This document shows positions 1-8,940 of a DNA stretch of 64,000 nucleotides, in pieces (within the stretch, counting starts at the first letter, position 1; every line of letters begins with the position of its first letter). This DNA comes from an uncultured Arachnia sp. GTDB lineage: Bacteria; Actinomycetota; Actinomycetes; Propionibacteriales; Propionibacteriaceae. The position numbers and the translations under genes were made by a program. The notes beneath the pieces were generated by a model. It was not told the origin of the DNA, made no database searches, and was given only the letters and a program-made list of their open reading frames with translations. Location: assembly GCA_947499145.1 (NCBI GenBank), contig CANMNB010000007.1, forward strand, positions 183,384-247,383, in the 5' to 3' direction.

Positions 1-504
1 GCCCAGCTGGACTTCTACGCCGCCGAGGACCTGACACGCATCGTCGAGACCTCCGCCGACACCCTCGGAATCGACGTGCACCGGGACGCGGCACGGGAGA
101 TCGCCGGGCGCTCCCGCGGGACCCCGCGCATCGCCAACCGCCTGCTCCGCCGGGTGCGCGACTATGCCCAGGTCGGGGGCCATGGCATCGTCCACACCCC
201 CCAGGCGAAAGCGGCATTGGAGCTCTACGAGGTGGACGAGATCGGCCTCGACCGGCTGGACCGGGGCGTGTTGCAGGCGGTCTGTGGCCTTTTTTCCGGC
301 GGGCCGGTGGGCCTGTCCACGCTCGCACTCAGCGTGGGGGAGGAGATGGAGACGGTTTCGGAGGTGGCCGAGCCCTTCCTCATCCGCGAGGGGCTGTTGA
401 TGCGCACCCCACGGGGTCGCGTCGCCACCGCGGCTGGATTCCGTCACCTGGGCATGGAGCCACCGGCCGGCGGCCAGACGGCCCTCTTCGACGACGCGCA
501 GTGA
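1..504 (+). CDS. ruvB: Holliday junction branch-migration helicase RuvB, C-terminal part (5' end outside window)
   Basis: RuvB is the hexameric AAA+ motor that drives branch migration with RuvA. The window opens inside the gene, and the frame is open from base 1 to the TGA at 502-504. What remains is the end of the AAA+ module and the winged-helix domain. The sensor-2 style segment [17 protein letters not shown] is typical of RuvB and carries the arginine that contacts ATP. The tail ends in an acidic ALFDD stretch. The next gene is yajC, as is common in actinobacteria, where ruvCAB precedes yajC-secDF. Only about 167 residues are visible, so the Walker motifs cannot be checked. Confidence 0.93.
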   Translation, partial: AQLDFYAAEDLTRIVETSADTLGIDVHRDAAREIAGRSRGTPRIANRLLRRVRDYAQVGGHGIVHTPQAKAALELYEVDEIGLDRLDRGVLQAVCGLFSGGPVGLSTLALSVGEEMETVSEVAEPFLIREGLLMRTPRGRVATAAGFRHLGMEPPAGGQTALFDDAQ

Positions 505-581
505 ACCCGCCGCTGCGGACCCTCCGGACCGACTGGGCTATTCTGGCGCACGGCACACCGCCACTGATGTGAAGGGTAACC

Positions 582-1004
582 ATGGAATTCCTCGTCATGC
601 TCCTGGCTTTCGGAGCATTCATGTACTTCCTCATGATCCGTCCCCAGCAGAAGCGGATGCGCGAGCACCAGGCCACGCTGGACGCCCTCCAGCCGGGGGC
701 CCGGGTCCTGCTCACCTCCGGCATGTTCGGCACCTTGCGCCACGTCGGCGCGCGACAGGTCATCGTGGAGCTCGCACCGGGGGCCGAGGTCACCATGCTG
801 AAGTCCAACATCGTGCGTCCCGCGAAGGACGACGAGGAGGAGTTCGAGTTCAGCGACGAGGACGTCCTCGAGGACGACACGTACCTCTCTGAGGAGATCA
901 CCGCCCCGGAGACCGGGCTGGGAGACGTTCCGCAGGAGTACCGCGAGGAGACCTTCGACCCACGTCCGGTCGACGCCGACGAGCCCCGCAAGCACGACAA
1001 CTGA
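582..1004 (+). CDS. yajC: Sec translocon accessory protein YajC
   Basis: This is a 140-residue YajC-type protein, the small single-span subunit that associates with SecDF and the SecYEG channel. The N-terminus is a membrane helix (about residues 2-18) followed by the family signature MIRPQQKRMREHQ. Next comes a soluble domain with the typical segment GxxVLLTSGMFGT and the VTMLKSNIV strand. The C-terminal 50 residues are very acidic and poorly conserved, as is usual in actinobacteria. It sits directly upstream of secD and secF and is probably co-transcribed with them. Confidence 0.93.
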   Translation: MEFLVMLLAFGAFMYFLMIRPQQKRMREHQATLDALQPGARVLLTSGMFGTLRHVGARQVIVELAPGAEVTMLKSNIVRPAKDDEEEFEFSDEDVLEDDTYLSEEITAPETGLGDVPQEYREETFDPRPVDADEPRKHDN

Positions 1005-1053
1005 TCGCGGCCGGTCATCCGGCCAACCCTGCACCAGACAGAAGAACACCACT

Positions 1054-2616
1054 GTGGCCACAAGCTCACGCAAACCCCGCCCCGGACTGACGCTGCTCGT
1101 CTTCCTCATCGTCGTCGGCCTGATGTACACCATCATGGCCGTGACAAGGACGTGGACCCCCCGGCTCGGTCTGGACCTCCAGGGCGGCATGACCATCACG
1201 CTCACCGCCACCAACCGGGAGGTGTCCCCGGAATCGCTCGAACTGGCTCGCGACATCATGCAGCAACGCGTCGACGGCCTCGGCGTCGGCGAGGCCTCGG
1301 TCGCCACCCAGGGAGATCGCCACATCGTCGTCTCGGCCCCCAACATCCAGCGCGACGACCTGGTGGACCTCGTCGGTTCGACGGCGCAGCTGGCGTTCCG
1401 GCCCGTCCTGCTGGCGGTTCCCGCCGGCGCGGCGGCCCCGGAGGACGGCAGCGGCCCGGGTCTCCCGACGGCGCCCCCCACCGCCTCTGACGGCGAGCAG
1501 CTGCCCATCGAGGACGTGCTGGCCTACCAGCCCACGGCCGCGGACTACGAGGCGTTCTCCAACTACACCTGCGGGGATCCCGTCACCGACGCCCTCGACC
1601 AGCCCCTGGTGGCCTGCGACACGCTCGGCGTGGAACAGTTCCTGCTCGGCCCCGTCGCCATCACGGGGGAGCGTATCGACGACGCCGCCTTCGGCATCCC
1701 GCCGAACGACCTGAACTACGTGGTGACGCTCGACTTCGACGCCGAGGGCACTGACCAGTTGGCGGCCCTGACACAGCAGCTCGTCTCCAACCCGCAGCCC
1801 ACCAACCGGTTCGCGGTCGTGCTCGACGGCGTCGTGGAGTCGGCTCCCACCACCAACGTCTACATTCCCGGCGGACAGGCGGAGATCAGCGGCAACTTCA
1901 CCGCCGACTCGGCCGCCCAGCTGGCGAACGTGCTGAAGTTCGGCTCGCTGCCACTGACGTTCGAACCCTCCCAGGTGGAGAGCATCTCCCCGACGCTCGG
2001 CGGCGAGCAGCTGCGGGTGGGGTTGATCGCGGGCCTGATCGGCCTCGTCATCGTCCTGCTGTACGCCTTCGCCTACTACCGGGGTCTGGGCATCGTGGTC
2101 CTGGGGTCCCTGTTGGTCGCAGCGGCAGCCACGTACGCCGCGATGGTCCTGCTCGGCAGCGCCGTCGGGTTCACGTTGAACCTGCCCGCCATCGCCGGCG
2201 CCATCGTGTCCATCGGCATCACGGCGGACTCCTTCGTCATCTACTTCGAGCGGATCCGGGACGAGATCAGGGAGGGCCGCAGCCTCCGCTCGGCACTGCA
2301 GACCGGCTGGGTCAAGGCCCGCTCCACGATCGTCGTGGCGGACATGGTCTCCCTGCTGTCGGCCACGGTGCTGTTCATCCTGGCCGTCGGCGGGGTCAAG
2401 GGATTCGCCTTCACGCTCGGCCTGACCACCCTCATCGACTTGGCAGTCATCTTCTTCTTCACCAAGCCGCTGATGCTGTTGCTGGGACGCACGAAGTTCT
2501 TCGGCGAGGGGCACAAGCTCTCAGGCCTGGACGCGTCCCACATGGGGGTCTCGCGTGACTCCCTCCTCGGGCGCCGCGTCAGGCGCACGCCCCGACCCGT
2601 CGCGAAGGAGGCCTGA
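1054..2616 (+). CDS. secD: Protein translocase subunit SecD
   Basis: SecD and SecF form an RND-like membrane complex that uses the proton gradient to pull exported proteins through SecYEG. This 520-residue protein starts at GTG 1054. It has one N-terminal helix (about residues 11-30), the conserved DLQGG motif at 41-45 and a large extracytoplasmic P1 region. That region contains an alanine/proline-rich insert around residues 125-150. Five further helices follow in the C-terminal third, with the family GAIVSIGITADSFVIYFERI segment. The stop codon overlaps the ATG of secF by one base (TGATG), so translation is probably coupled. Confidence 0.95.
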   Translation: MATSSRKPRPGLTLLVFLIVVGLMYTIMAVTRTWTPRLGLDLQGGMTITLTATNREVSPESLELARDIMQQRVDGLGVGEASVATQGDRHIVVSAPNIQRDDLVDLVGSTAQLAFRPVLLAVPAGAAAPEDGSGPGLPTAPPTASDGEQLPIEDVLAYQPTAADYEAFSNYTCGDPVTDALDQPLVACDTLGVEQFLLGPVAITGERIDDAAFGIPPNDLNYVVTLDFDAEGTDQLAALTQQLVSNPQPTNRFAVVLDGVVESAPTTNVYIPGGQAEISGNFTADSAAQLANVLKFGSLPLTFEPSQVESISPTLGGEQLRVGLIAGLIGLVIVLLYAFAYYRGLGIVVLGSLLVAAAATYAAMVLLGSAVGFTLNLPAIAGAIVSIGITADSFVIYFERIRDEIREGRSLRSALQTGWVKARSTIVVADMVSLLSATVLFILAVGGVKGFAFTLGLTTLIDLAVIFFFTKPLMLLLGRTKFFGEGHKLSGLDASHMGVSRDSLLGRRVRRTPRPVAKEA

Positions 2617-3725
2617 TGTCAGCGACCAAGCTCGGCCTGGCACACCGGCTCTACACCGGAGAGGTGTCCTACGACTTCATCGGGAAGCGCCGTCTCTGGT
2701 ACGGCGTCTCAGCGGTGCTGCTCACCATCTCGATCCTTGCCCTGCTGTTGCGGGGTCTGGCCCTCGGCATCGAGTTCCGGGGCGGGACGGACTTCCAAGC
2801 CCCCATGACGGTGACGTCGTCGACGGTCGACGACGTCCGAGGGTCGGTGGACGCGTTCGACACGCCGGACCTCGAGGCTCAGGTCTTCTCGCTCGGCGAC
2901 AGCGCCATCCGCATCCAGACGCGGTCGCTGACGCCGGACGAGACGACCGCGGTGCGCGCCGACATCGCCGCACTCAGCGGGGTTGAGGCTGACCAGGTGA
3001 CCTACAACGCGATCGGCGCCTCTTGGGGCCAGCAGGTCTCGCAGAAGGCCCTGATCGCGCTCGTCGTGTTCATCGCGCTGGTCATGGCGCTCATCGCGGC
3101 GTGGTTCCGCGACTGGAAGATGGCCGTCGCGGCGGTTGTGGCCCTCGCCCACGACGTGGTCATCACGCTGGGTGTGTATGCCCTGGTCGGGTTCACCGTC
3201 ACGCCGGCGACCCTGATCGGCGTCCTCACCATCCTGGGCTACTCGCTCTACGACACCGTCGTCGTCTTCGACAAGGTGCGCGAGAACGTCAAGGACCTTC
3301 GCGAGACGAACACCACGTACTCCGAGGCCGCCAACCTCGCCGTCAACCAGGTCCTCGTGCGCTCGATGAACACGACGATCATTGGCGTCCTGCCGGTGGC
3401 AGCCCTACTGGTCGGCGGGTCCACCTTGGCCAGCGGTCCGCTGCAGGACCTGGGCCTTGCCCTGTTCGTGGGCATGATCGCGGGCGCGTACTCGTCGCTG
3501 TTCATCGCCACTCCCGTGCTGGTTGCCCTCAAGGAGCGCGAGCCGGAACAGGTGGCTCACCGTGAGGCCATCCAGCGCCGGATGGTGCGCAAGCAGGCGC
3601 GCGCCCAGCGCCGGGCCGAGGAGGAGGGCCTCGAGACCATCGCCGCGCCCGCCGCGGCCCCGACGGCGAGACAGCCGCGTCGGACGCGGAGCACCAGGGC
3701 CGAGAGGCGAGGCTCGTCGCGATGA
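2616..3725 (+). CDS. secF: Protein translocase subunit SecF
   Basis: SecF is the partner of SecD. The 369-residue product has an N-terminal helix (about residues 29-48) followed by the signature GIEFRGGTDF at 51-60, a short periplasmic-type domain and five C-terminal helices. The canonical GYSLYDTVVVFDKVREN segment lies in the last helical bundle. The C-terminal tail (about 50 residues) is rich in Arg and Ala and cytoplasmic. The start overlaps the secD stop, and its own stop overlaps the ATG of apt (ATGA), so yajC, secD, secF and apt look like one transcription unit. Confidence 0.95.
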   Translation: MSATKLGLAHRLYTGEVSYDFIGKRRLWYGVSAVLLTISILALLLRGLALGIEFRGGTDFQAPMTVTSSTVDDVRGSVDAFDTPDLEAQVFSLGDSAIRIQTRSLTPDETTAVRADIAALSGVEADQVTYNAIGASWGQQVSQKALIALVVFIALVMALIAAWFRDWKMAVAAVVALAHDVVITLGVYALVGFTVTPATLIGVLTILGYSLYDTVVVFDKVRENVKDLRETNTTYSEAANLAVNQVLVRSMNTTIIGVLPVAALLVGGSTLASGPLQDLGLALFVGMIAGAYSSLFIATPVLVALKEREPEQVAHREAIQRRMVRKQARAQRRAEEEGLETIAAPAAAPTARQPRRTRSTRAERRGSSR

Positions 3726-4255
3726 CCAGCCGGAGCGAGCTCGTCGCCAGCCTCATCCGCGACGTTCCGGACTTCCCGAGGCCCGGGGTGGTCTTCAAGG
3801 ACATCACCCCGCTACTGGCCTCGCACGAGGGCTTCACCGCCGCCATCGACGAACTGGTGGCGGCCGTGCCCGGTCCCATTGATGTGGTGGTCGGCATGGA
3901 GGCGCGCGGGTTCATCTTCGCCGCACCCGTGGCCCTCGCTCTGGGGGCCGGTTTCGTCCCGGTGCGCAAGCCCGGGAAGCTGCCGGGCGACGTGCTGACC
4001 GAGGACTTCGAACTCGAGTACGGCACCTCCCAGCTGGTGGTGCACGCGGACGCTATCGGTGAGGGTGCCCGCGTCCTGGTGGTCGACGACGTCCTCGCCA
4101 CCGGCGGCACCGTCGGCGCCACCGCGGAGCTGCTGCGTCGCCTCGGGGCTGAGCTCGTCCACGTGGCGGTCGTCATGGAGCTCGGCTTCCTCGGGGGCCG
4201 CGAGCGGCTGGCCGAGCGGGGCGTCACCCGCTGCAGCGCGGTCGTGACGGTGTAG
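3722..4255 (+). CDS. apt: Adenine phosphoribosyltransferase
   Basis: Apt converts adenine and PRPP to AMP plus pyrophosphate in purine salvage. The 177-residue protein has the expected length. It carries the adenine-binding entry FPRPGVVFKDITPLL, the MEARGF segment and the 13-residue PRPP-binding motif VLVVDDVLATGGT near residues 118-130. The start overlaps the stop of secF. Apt is a usual neighbour of secF and relA in actinobacteria. Here a potassium channel gene lies between apt and relA. Confidence 0.95.
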   Translation: MTSRSELVASLIRDVPDFPRPGVVFKDITPLLASHEGFTAAIDELVAAVPGPIDVVVGMEARGFIFAAPVALALGAGFVPVRKPGKLPGDVLTEDFELEYGTSQLVVHADAIGEGARVLVVDDVLATGGTVGATAELLRRLGAELVHVAVVMELGFLGGRERLAERGVTRCSAVVTV

Positions 4256-4257
4256 CC

Positions 4258-5331
4258 GTGGCCAGCCTCAAGGGGCAACCCCGCACCGGCGCCTCCAACT
4301 CCATGGTGAGCATGCCCCGCATGCAGGTGCGACCGCTGCAGGAGCTGGGCAGGAGGGCGCTGCTGGCGCTGGGCCTGCTCATGCTGAGCACGATCCTCGT
4401 CCTCATCGACCGTGACTCCTATATCGACAACACCGCCGGCGACGGCGTGGGCTTCATCGACGCCTTCTACTACTCGACCGTCACCATCACCACCACCGGG
4501 TACGGCGACATCACACCCCTGACCCCGCATGCCCGGCTTCTGAACGCGCTGGTCATCACGCCCATGCGCATCGGATTCCTGGTGTTGTTGGTCGGCACCA
4601 CCATCGAGGTGCTGGCGAACGAGGGCAGCCGGATCATCCGCGACCTGCGATGGAGGAGAACCATGCGTAACCACGTCGTCGTCATCGGGTACGGGACCAA
4701 GGGCCGCAGCGCCGTCAACACCATGCGCCGACACGGCGAGCCGGTGGAGAAGATCGTCGTGATCGACAACTCGGCCATCGCCGTCAATGACGCCAACCTC
4801 GACGGTTTGGCAGCCTTCCAGGGCGACGCCACCCGGCGTGACCTCCTGCGTCGAGCCGAGATCTCCAAGGCCAAGGAGGTCATCATCAGTCTGGACCGCG
4901 ACGACGCGGCGATCCTGACCACGCTGACGGTCCGCCAGCTGAATCCCTCGGCGGGGATCGTGGTCTCGGTTCGGGAGCACGAGAACGTCCCGCTGGTCAA
5001 GCAGTCCGGAGCCACCTCCGTGGTGACGTCCGCTGATACGGTCGGGCGCCTGCTCGGCCTGTCAGCGATCGGCCCCGACCTCGGCGCGATCATCCAGGAC
5101 ATGCTGACCACGGGCACAGGGCTGGAGGTGACCCAGCGACAGGCCACGCCCGAGGAGGTGGGCCGCAATCCCAGCCAATTGCAGGGCGAACGCGTGATCG
5201 GGCTGGTCCGCAACGGGACGCTCCGGCGGTTCTACGACACGACGGCCGCCAAGATCGAGGCGGGGGACGACCTCATCGTGGTACGTCGCGGCACGGCCCC
5301 CATCGACAAATACCGGGAGAATCTCGACTAA
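4258..5331 (+). CDS. Two-helix potassium channel with C-terminal RCK/TrkA-N domain (MthK-like)
   Basis: The 357-residue protein starts at GTG 4258, two bases after apt. It has a first membrane helix at about 33-51, a pore loop with the K+ selectivity filter TTTGYGD at 78-84 and a second helix at about 97-119. A RCK domain follows, with the Rossmann motif VVVIGYGTKGR (140-150) and a TrkA-C-like end. This layout matches MthK/Kch-type ligand-gated K+ channels. An in-frame ATG at 4663 (Met136), exactly where the RCK domain begins, is preceded by a GGAGGAGA Shine-Dalgarno-like sequence. A free RCK subunit may therefore also be made. The gating ligand cannot be predicted from sequence. Confidence 0.88.
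   Translation: MASLKGQPRTGASNSMVSMPRMQVRPLQELGRRALLALGLLMLSTILVLIDRDSYIDNTAGDGVGFIDAFYYSTVTITTTGYGDITPLTPHARLLNALVITPMRIGFLVLLVGTTIEVLANEGSRIIRDLRWRRTMRNHVVVIGYGTKGRSAVNTMRRHGEPVEKIVVIDNSAIAVNDANLDGLAAFQGDATRRDLLRRAEISKAKEVIISLDRDDAAILTTLTVRQLNPSAGIVVSVREHENVPLVKQSGATSVVTSADTVGRLLGLSAIGPDLGAIIQDMLTTGTGLEVTQRQATPEEVGRNPSQLQGERVIGLVRNGTLRRFYDTTAAKIEAGDDLIVVRRGTAPIDKYRENLD
4652..4665 (+). promoter_or_regulatory. Internal ribosome binding site and start for a free RCK domain
   Basis: GGAGGAGA at 4652-4659 lies four bases before an ATG at 4663 that is in frame with the channel gene. It would give a soluble protein of about 222 residues starting MRNHVVVIGYG. MthK of Methanothermobacter is known to make its extra RCK subunits from an internal methionine, so the arrangement has a precedent. 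Actual use of this start is inference. Confidence 0.55.
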
Positions 5332-5380
5332 CCGCCGCCGTGGGTAGACTTCCCCCAGCACGCTGTGAGGGAGGTTGGTG

Positions 5381-7660
5381 ATGGCAGAAGTCCCGACGGA
5401 GCACGGTGCGGTCGCGCGCCTCGCCACGGGACCCGAGCAGCCGCGGCTGCGGATGCGTCATCGCCTCGCCCGGTTGGGGGCCGTGCGGCCCAAAGCAGCG
5501 GTGCTGGACCCTTTGTTCAAGGTGATGCGGGCCAACCATCCGAAGGCCGACCTGGAGGTCATCGAGCGCGCCTACCGGACGGCCGAGCGGTACCACGAGG
5601 GGCAATCCCGCAAGTCGGGTGATCCCTACATCACCCATCCGCTGGCCGTCGCGACGATCCTGGCTGAGCTCGGCATGACCGAACCGGTCATCGTCGCCGC
5701 CCTCCTGCACGACACCGTCGAGGACACCCCGTACACGCTGGAGCAGCTCCGTGAGGAGTTCTCCGACGAGGTCGCTCGCATGGTCGACGGCGTGACGAAG
5801 CTCGACAAGCTCACCTACGGGGAGACGGCAAAGGCCGAGACCATCCGCAAGATGATCATGGCCACCTCGGAAGAGGTCCGGGTCCTGGTCATCAAGCTGG
5901 CCGACCGGCTGCACAACATGCGCACCCTGGGTTACCTGCCCGACGAGAAGCGCATCCGCATCGCCACCGAGACGCTCAACATCTTTGCCCCCTTGGCCCA
6001 CCGCCTCGGCATGAACACCATCAAGTGGGAGCTGGAGGACCTGTCCTTCGCCTCGATCGAGCCCAAGGTGTATGCCGAGATCGTGGCGATGGTCGCGGAG
6101 CAGGCCCCCGGCCGGGAGCGCTACCTCCGGGAGCTGATCGCGGAGTTCCAGTCCCTCATGGCCGACGCCAAGATCAAGGCCACGGTCTACGGGAGGCCGA
6201 AGCACTACTACTCGATCTACCAGAAGATGATGGTCCGGGGTCGCGACTTCAAGGACATCTTCGACCTGATCGGGCTGCGGGTGCTCGTCGACGACGTCCG
6301 TGACTGCTACGCGGTCCTGGGCGTGACCCACTCGGCCTGGAAGCCCATCCCCGGCAGGTTCAAGGACTACATCGCCAATCCGAAGTTCAACATGTACCAG
6401 TCGCTGCACACGACGGTGCTGGGGGAGCGGGGCGAGCCGGTCGAGTTCCAGATTCGAACCCACGAGATGCACCGGCGTGCTGAGTACGGTGTCGCGGCCC
6501 ACTGGAAGTACAAGGAGACCCTCCGCAGCGGCGTGACCCCTGAGGAGGCCGGTCTGCGAGCCATGCACCAGCTCGGGGTGATGAGCAAGGAGACCCAGGA
6601 CCCCGAGGAGTTCCTCGACTCCGTGCTGTTCGAGATCAACTCCGACGAGATCTACGTGTTCACGCCCAAGGGAGAGGTCATGGCGCTCCCCGTGGGGGCG
6701 ACGCCCGTCGACTTCGCCTTCGCCGTCCACACCGAGGTTGGCTACCGCTGCATCGGTGCCCGCGTGAACGGCCGATTGGTGTCCCTGTCGACGAAGCTGG
6801 CGCAGGGCGACAAGGTCGAGGTCCTCACCTCCAAGAGCCAGAACGCCGGTCCCAGTCGCGACTGGCTCGATTTCGTCGCGTCCTCCCGTGCTCGGCAGAA
6901 AATTCGCCAGCATTTCTCCCGGGAGCGGCGAGACGAGGCCATCGACACCGGCAAGGAGATGCTCGCCAAGCAGCTGCGCCGCACGGGCCTGCCGATGCAG
7001 CGGCTCCTCACGCTGGAGAACCTGACGGCGGTGGCCAACGAGCTCCGCCACCACGACGTGTCCGCCCTCTACATGGCGATCGGGGAGGGTCAGGTCTCCG
7101 CGCAGTCGGTGGTCCAGCACCTGATCGAGCTGCATGGGGGTGAGGACGAGGCCGTCGACACGATCACGGAGGACGTCGTCGTCTCCGAGCGCCGCCGGCC
7201 GCGCCCCGCTGAGGACGCCAGGATCCTCGTGCACGGGGACCCGTCCATGGTGGTCAAGCTGGCCAAGTGCTGCTTCCCCCTGCCGGGCGACGACATCATC
7301 GGGTTCGTCACTCGAGGCGACGGCGTCTCGGTGCACCGCGCGGACTGCACCAACGTGCCGGCCCTGAGGCAGACGCCGGAGCGGCTCGTGGACGTCTCCT
7401 GGGCGAACGCCGACAAGGGATCGTACCTGGTGACGATCCAAGTCGAGGGCATCGACCGGGCCCGGATGCTCTCCGACGTTTCCGCCGCCTTTTCCGAGCA
7501 GCACATCGACATCGTCTCGGCGAACATCTCGACCAAGAAGAACCGCCAGTTCGTCGGCAGGATCACCTTCGAGGCGCCGGACCCGACCCACCTGCAGCAC
7601 GTGCTGAACCAGGTGAGGAAGGTGCCCGGCGTCTACGACGTCTTCCGGGCACCCAACTAG
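5381..7660 (+). CDS. relA: Bifunctional (p)ppGpp synthetase/hydrolase (RelA/SpoT family)
   Basis: Long-form Rsh protein that makes and degrades the alarmone (p)ppGpp in the stringent response. ATG 5381 is preferred over the in-frame TTG 5375 and GTG 5378 because GAGGGAGG at 5367-5374 then has normal spacing. The 759 residues contain an N-terminal HD hydrolase domain with HDTVEDT at 110-116. A synthetase domain follows with GRPKHYYSIYQKM and the downstream FKDYIANPKFNMYQSLHTTV segment. TGS, helical and C-terminal ACT domains complete the protein. Both catalytic halves look intact. A TAGACT -10 box lies at 5344-5349. Confidence 0.94.
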   Translation: MAEVPTEHGAVARLATGPEQPRLRMRHRLARLGAVRPKAAVLDPLFKVMRANHPKADLEVIERAYRTAERYHEGQSRKSGDPYITHPLAVATILAELGMTEPVIVAALLHDTVEDTPYTLEQLREEFSDEVARMVDGVTKLDKLTYGETAKAETIRKMIMATSEEVRVLVIKLADRLHNMRTLGYLPDEKRIRIATETLNIFAPLAHRLGMNTIKWELEDLSFASIEPKVYAEIVAMVAEQAPGRERYLRELIAEFQSLMADAKIKATVYGRPKHYYSIYQKMMVRGRDFKDIFDLIGLRVLVDDVRDCYAVLGVTHSAWKPIPGRFKDYIANPKFNMYQSLHTTVLGERGEPVEFQIRTHEMHRRAEYGVAAHWKYKETLRSGVTPEEAGLRAMHQLGVMSKETQDPEEFLDSVLFEINSDEIYVFTPKGEVMALPVGATPVDFAFAVHTEVGYRCIGARVNGRLVSLSTKLAQGDKVEVLTSKSQNAGPSRDWLDFVASSRARQKIRQHFSRERRDEAIDTGKEMLAKQLRRTGLPMQRLLTLENLTAVANELRHHDVSALYMAIGEGQVSAQSVVQHLIELHGGEDEAVDTITEDVVVSERRRPRPAEDARILVHGDPSMVVKLAKCCFPLPGDDIIGFVTRGDGVSVHRADCTNVPALRQTPERLVDVSWANADKGSYLVTIQVEGIDRARMLSDVSAAFSEQHIDIVSANISTKKNRQFVGRITFEAPDPTHLQHVLNQVRKVPGVYDVFRAPN

Positions 7661-7664
7661 AGTC

Positions 7665-8909
7665 TCAGCGGAGGAAGTCGTCCAGGGTGGCGCGTGCCTG
7701 GTCCAGCCAGGACTTGTAGGTCTCGAGCGACTTCGACGTGTCCCGGACCTGTCGCTCGTCCTGGTTGGCCTGCGCTTCGGCGAGGTCGCGCTCCAGCTTG
7801 GCGACCTGCGATTCGAACAGGGCGACGGTGTCCTCCGCCCGCTTCCGCGCTTCGGGATCCGTGCGGCGCCACTCCTCGGCCTCCATCGCGGCGACCTTGT
7901 CGGAGATCGTCCGAACCCGCGCGTCGAGGTCACGCATGGCCCCGCGGGGAACGTGGCCCAGTTCGCTGAAGCGCGCCAGGAAGTCGCGGTGCACCTGCTT
8001 GACGCGCTCCACGTCGGTCACGCCGTCGAGGTCCCGCTCCACCTGGTCGACCAGTGCGGTCTTCTTCTCCAGGTTCTCCGACTGCTCCCCGTCGACGGCG
8101 TTCTGCGCCGCGGTGCGGGCATTGAAGAACCTGTCCTGGATCCCTCGGAAACGCGCCCACAGCTGGTCGTCCTCCGAGCGCTTCGCGCTGCCGGCTGCCT
8201 TCCAACGGTTCATGAGGTCACGGAAGGCCGCCGAGGTGGGGCCCCAGTCGGTGGAGTCCGCCAGGGGCTCGGCCTCGGCGATGATCTCCTGCTTGAGCTG
8301 CTTGGCCCGATCCCGGGTCTGGTTGAGCTCCGTGAAGTGGGCCTTGCGACGGCGTGTGTAGTGCGTGCGCGCCGTGGAGAAGCGCCGCCACAGCTCGTTG
8401 TCCGTGGCCCGGTCCACACGGGGCAGCTGCTTCCACTGCTCGAGGAGCTCGCGGAAGCGGTCGACGCCGCCGCGCCAGTCATTGCCGGCTGCCAGCGCCT
8501 CGGCCTCCTCGACCATGGCCTCCTTGGCCTGGATCGTCTGGGCGTTCTGCTCGGCGCGGGCCTGCTTGCGCTCCTCGATCTGCGCAGGGAGTTGCGCCTC
8601 CAAGGCCTCCAACCGAGTGACCAAGGCCTGGAGGTCGCCGACGGCGTTGGCCTCGCTGACCGAGGTTGTCAGGTGGTCGATGCTCTTCCGCGCGTCCTCG
8701 GGACTCATGGCGCGCTGCTCGATGCGGGACCCGAGGAGCTGCACCTCGGCGGCCAGGTTCTCGTAGCGTCGGGTGTAGAAGGCCAGGGCCTCCTCCTCGG
8801 TGGCGTCGGGCACCTGCCCGACCGCACGCTCCGTATCGCCGACCTTCACGTACACGGTCCCGTCCTCGCCGACGCGACCGAAGTCCCTGGGCGCCTGAAT
8901 CTCGCTCAT
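7665..8909 (-). CDS. DUF349 domain-containing protein
   Basis: A 414-residue, highly charged, largely helical protein with several repeats of the DUF349 type. The repeats recognised read W..L..FRELLEQWKQLPR, FRDLMNRWKAAGSAKRSEDDQLWARF and similar, each with the W(K/R)..G/P..D..LW.RF pattern. The function of the family is not established. The C-terminus has a long coiled-coil-like segment. The open frame extends to 8981, but ATG 8909 is preferred because a TAGATT -10 box lies seven bases before it and the MSEIQAP start resembles relatives. It converges with relA and diverges from the MBL gene at 8941. Confidence 0.85.
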   Translation of the reverse strand: MSEIQAPRDFGRVGEDGTVYVKVGDTERAVGQVPDATEEEALAFYTRRYENLAAEVQLLGSRIEQRAMSPEDARKSIDHLTTSVSEANAVGDLQALVTRLEALEAQLPAQIEERKQARAEQNAQTIQAKEAMVEEAEALAAGNDWRGGVDRFRELLEQWKQLPRVDRATDNELWRRFSTARTHYTRRRKAHFTELNQTRDRAKQLKQEIIAEAEPLADSTDWGPTSAAFRDLMNRWKAAGSAKRSEDDQLWARFRGIQDRFFNARTAAQNAVDGEQSENLEKKTALVDQVERDLDGVTDVERVKQVHRDFLARFSELGHVPRGAMRDLDARVRTISDKVAAMEAEEWRRTDPEARKRAEDTVALFESQVAKLERDLAEAQANQDERQVRDTSKSLETYKSWLDQARATLDDFLR

Positions 8910-8940
8910 GGGTCCAAATCTAGCCGGATATGCTGACTGA
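8910..8940. promoter_or_regulatory. 31-base divergent region with two apparent leaderless promoters
   Basis: Minus strand: TAGATT (plus coordinates 8917-8922) lies seven bases before the ATG at 8909. Plus strand: TATGCT at 8929-8934 lies six bases before the ATG at 8941. Neither start has a Shine-Dalgarno sequence, so both mRNAs probably begin at or next to the start codon. This is inference from spacing. Confidence 0.5.

Noticed and set aside
5273..7933. 886-residue open frame on the minus strand across relA
   Set aside because: It is antisense to a fully conserved relA. Long antisense frames are expected in DNA of this GC content. The translation is Arg/Gly/Val/Asp-rich with no family features.
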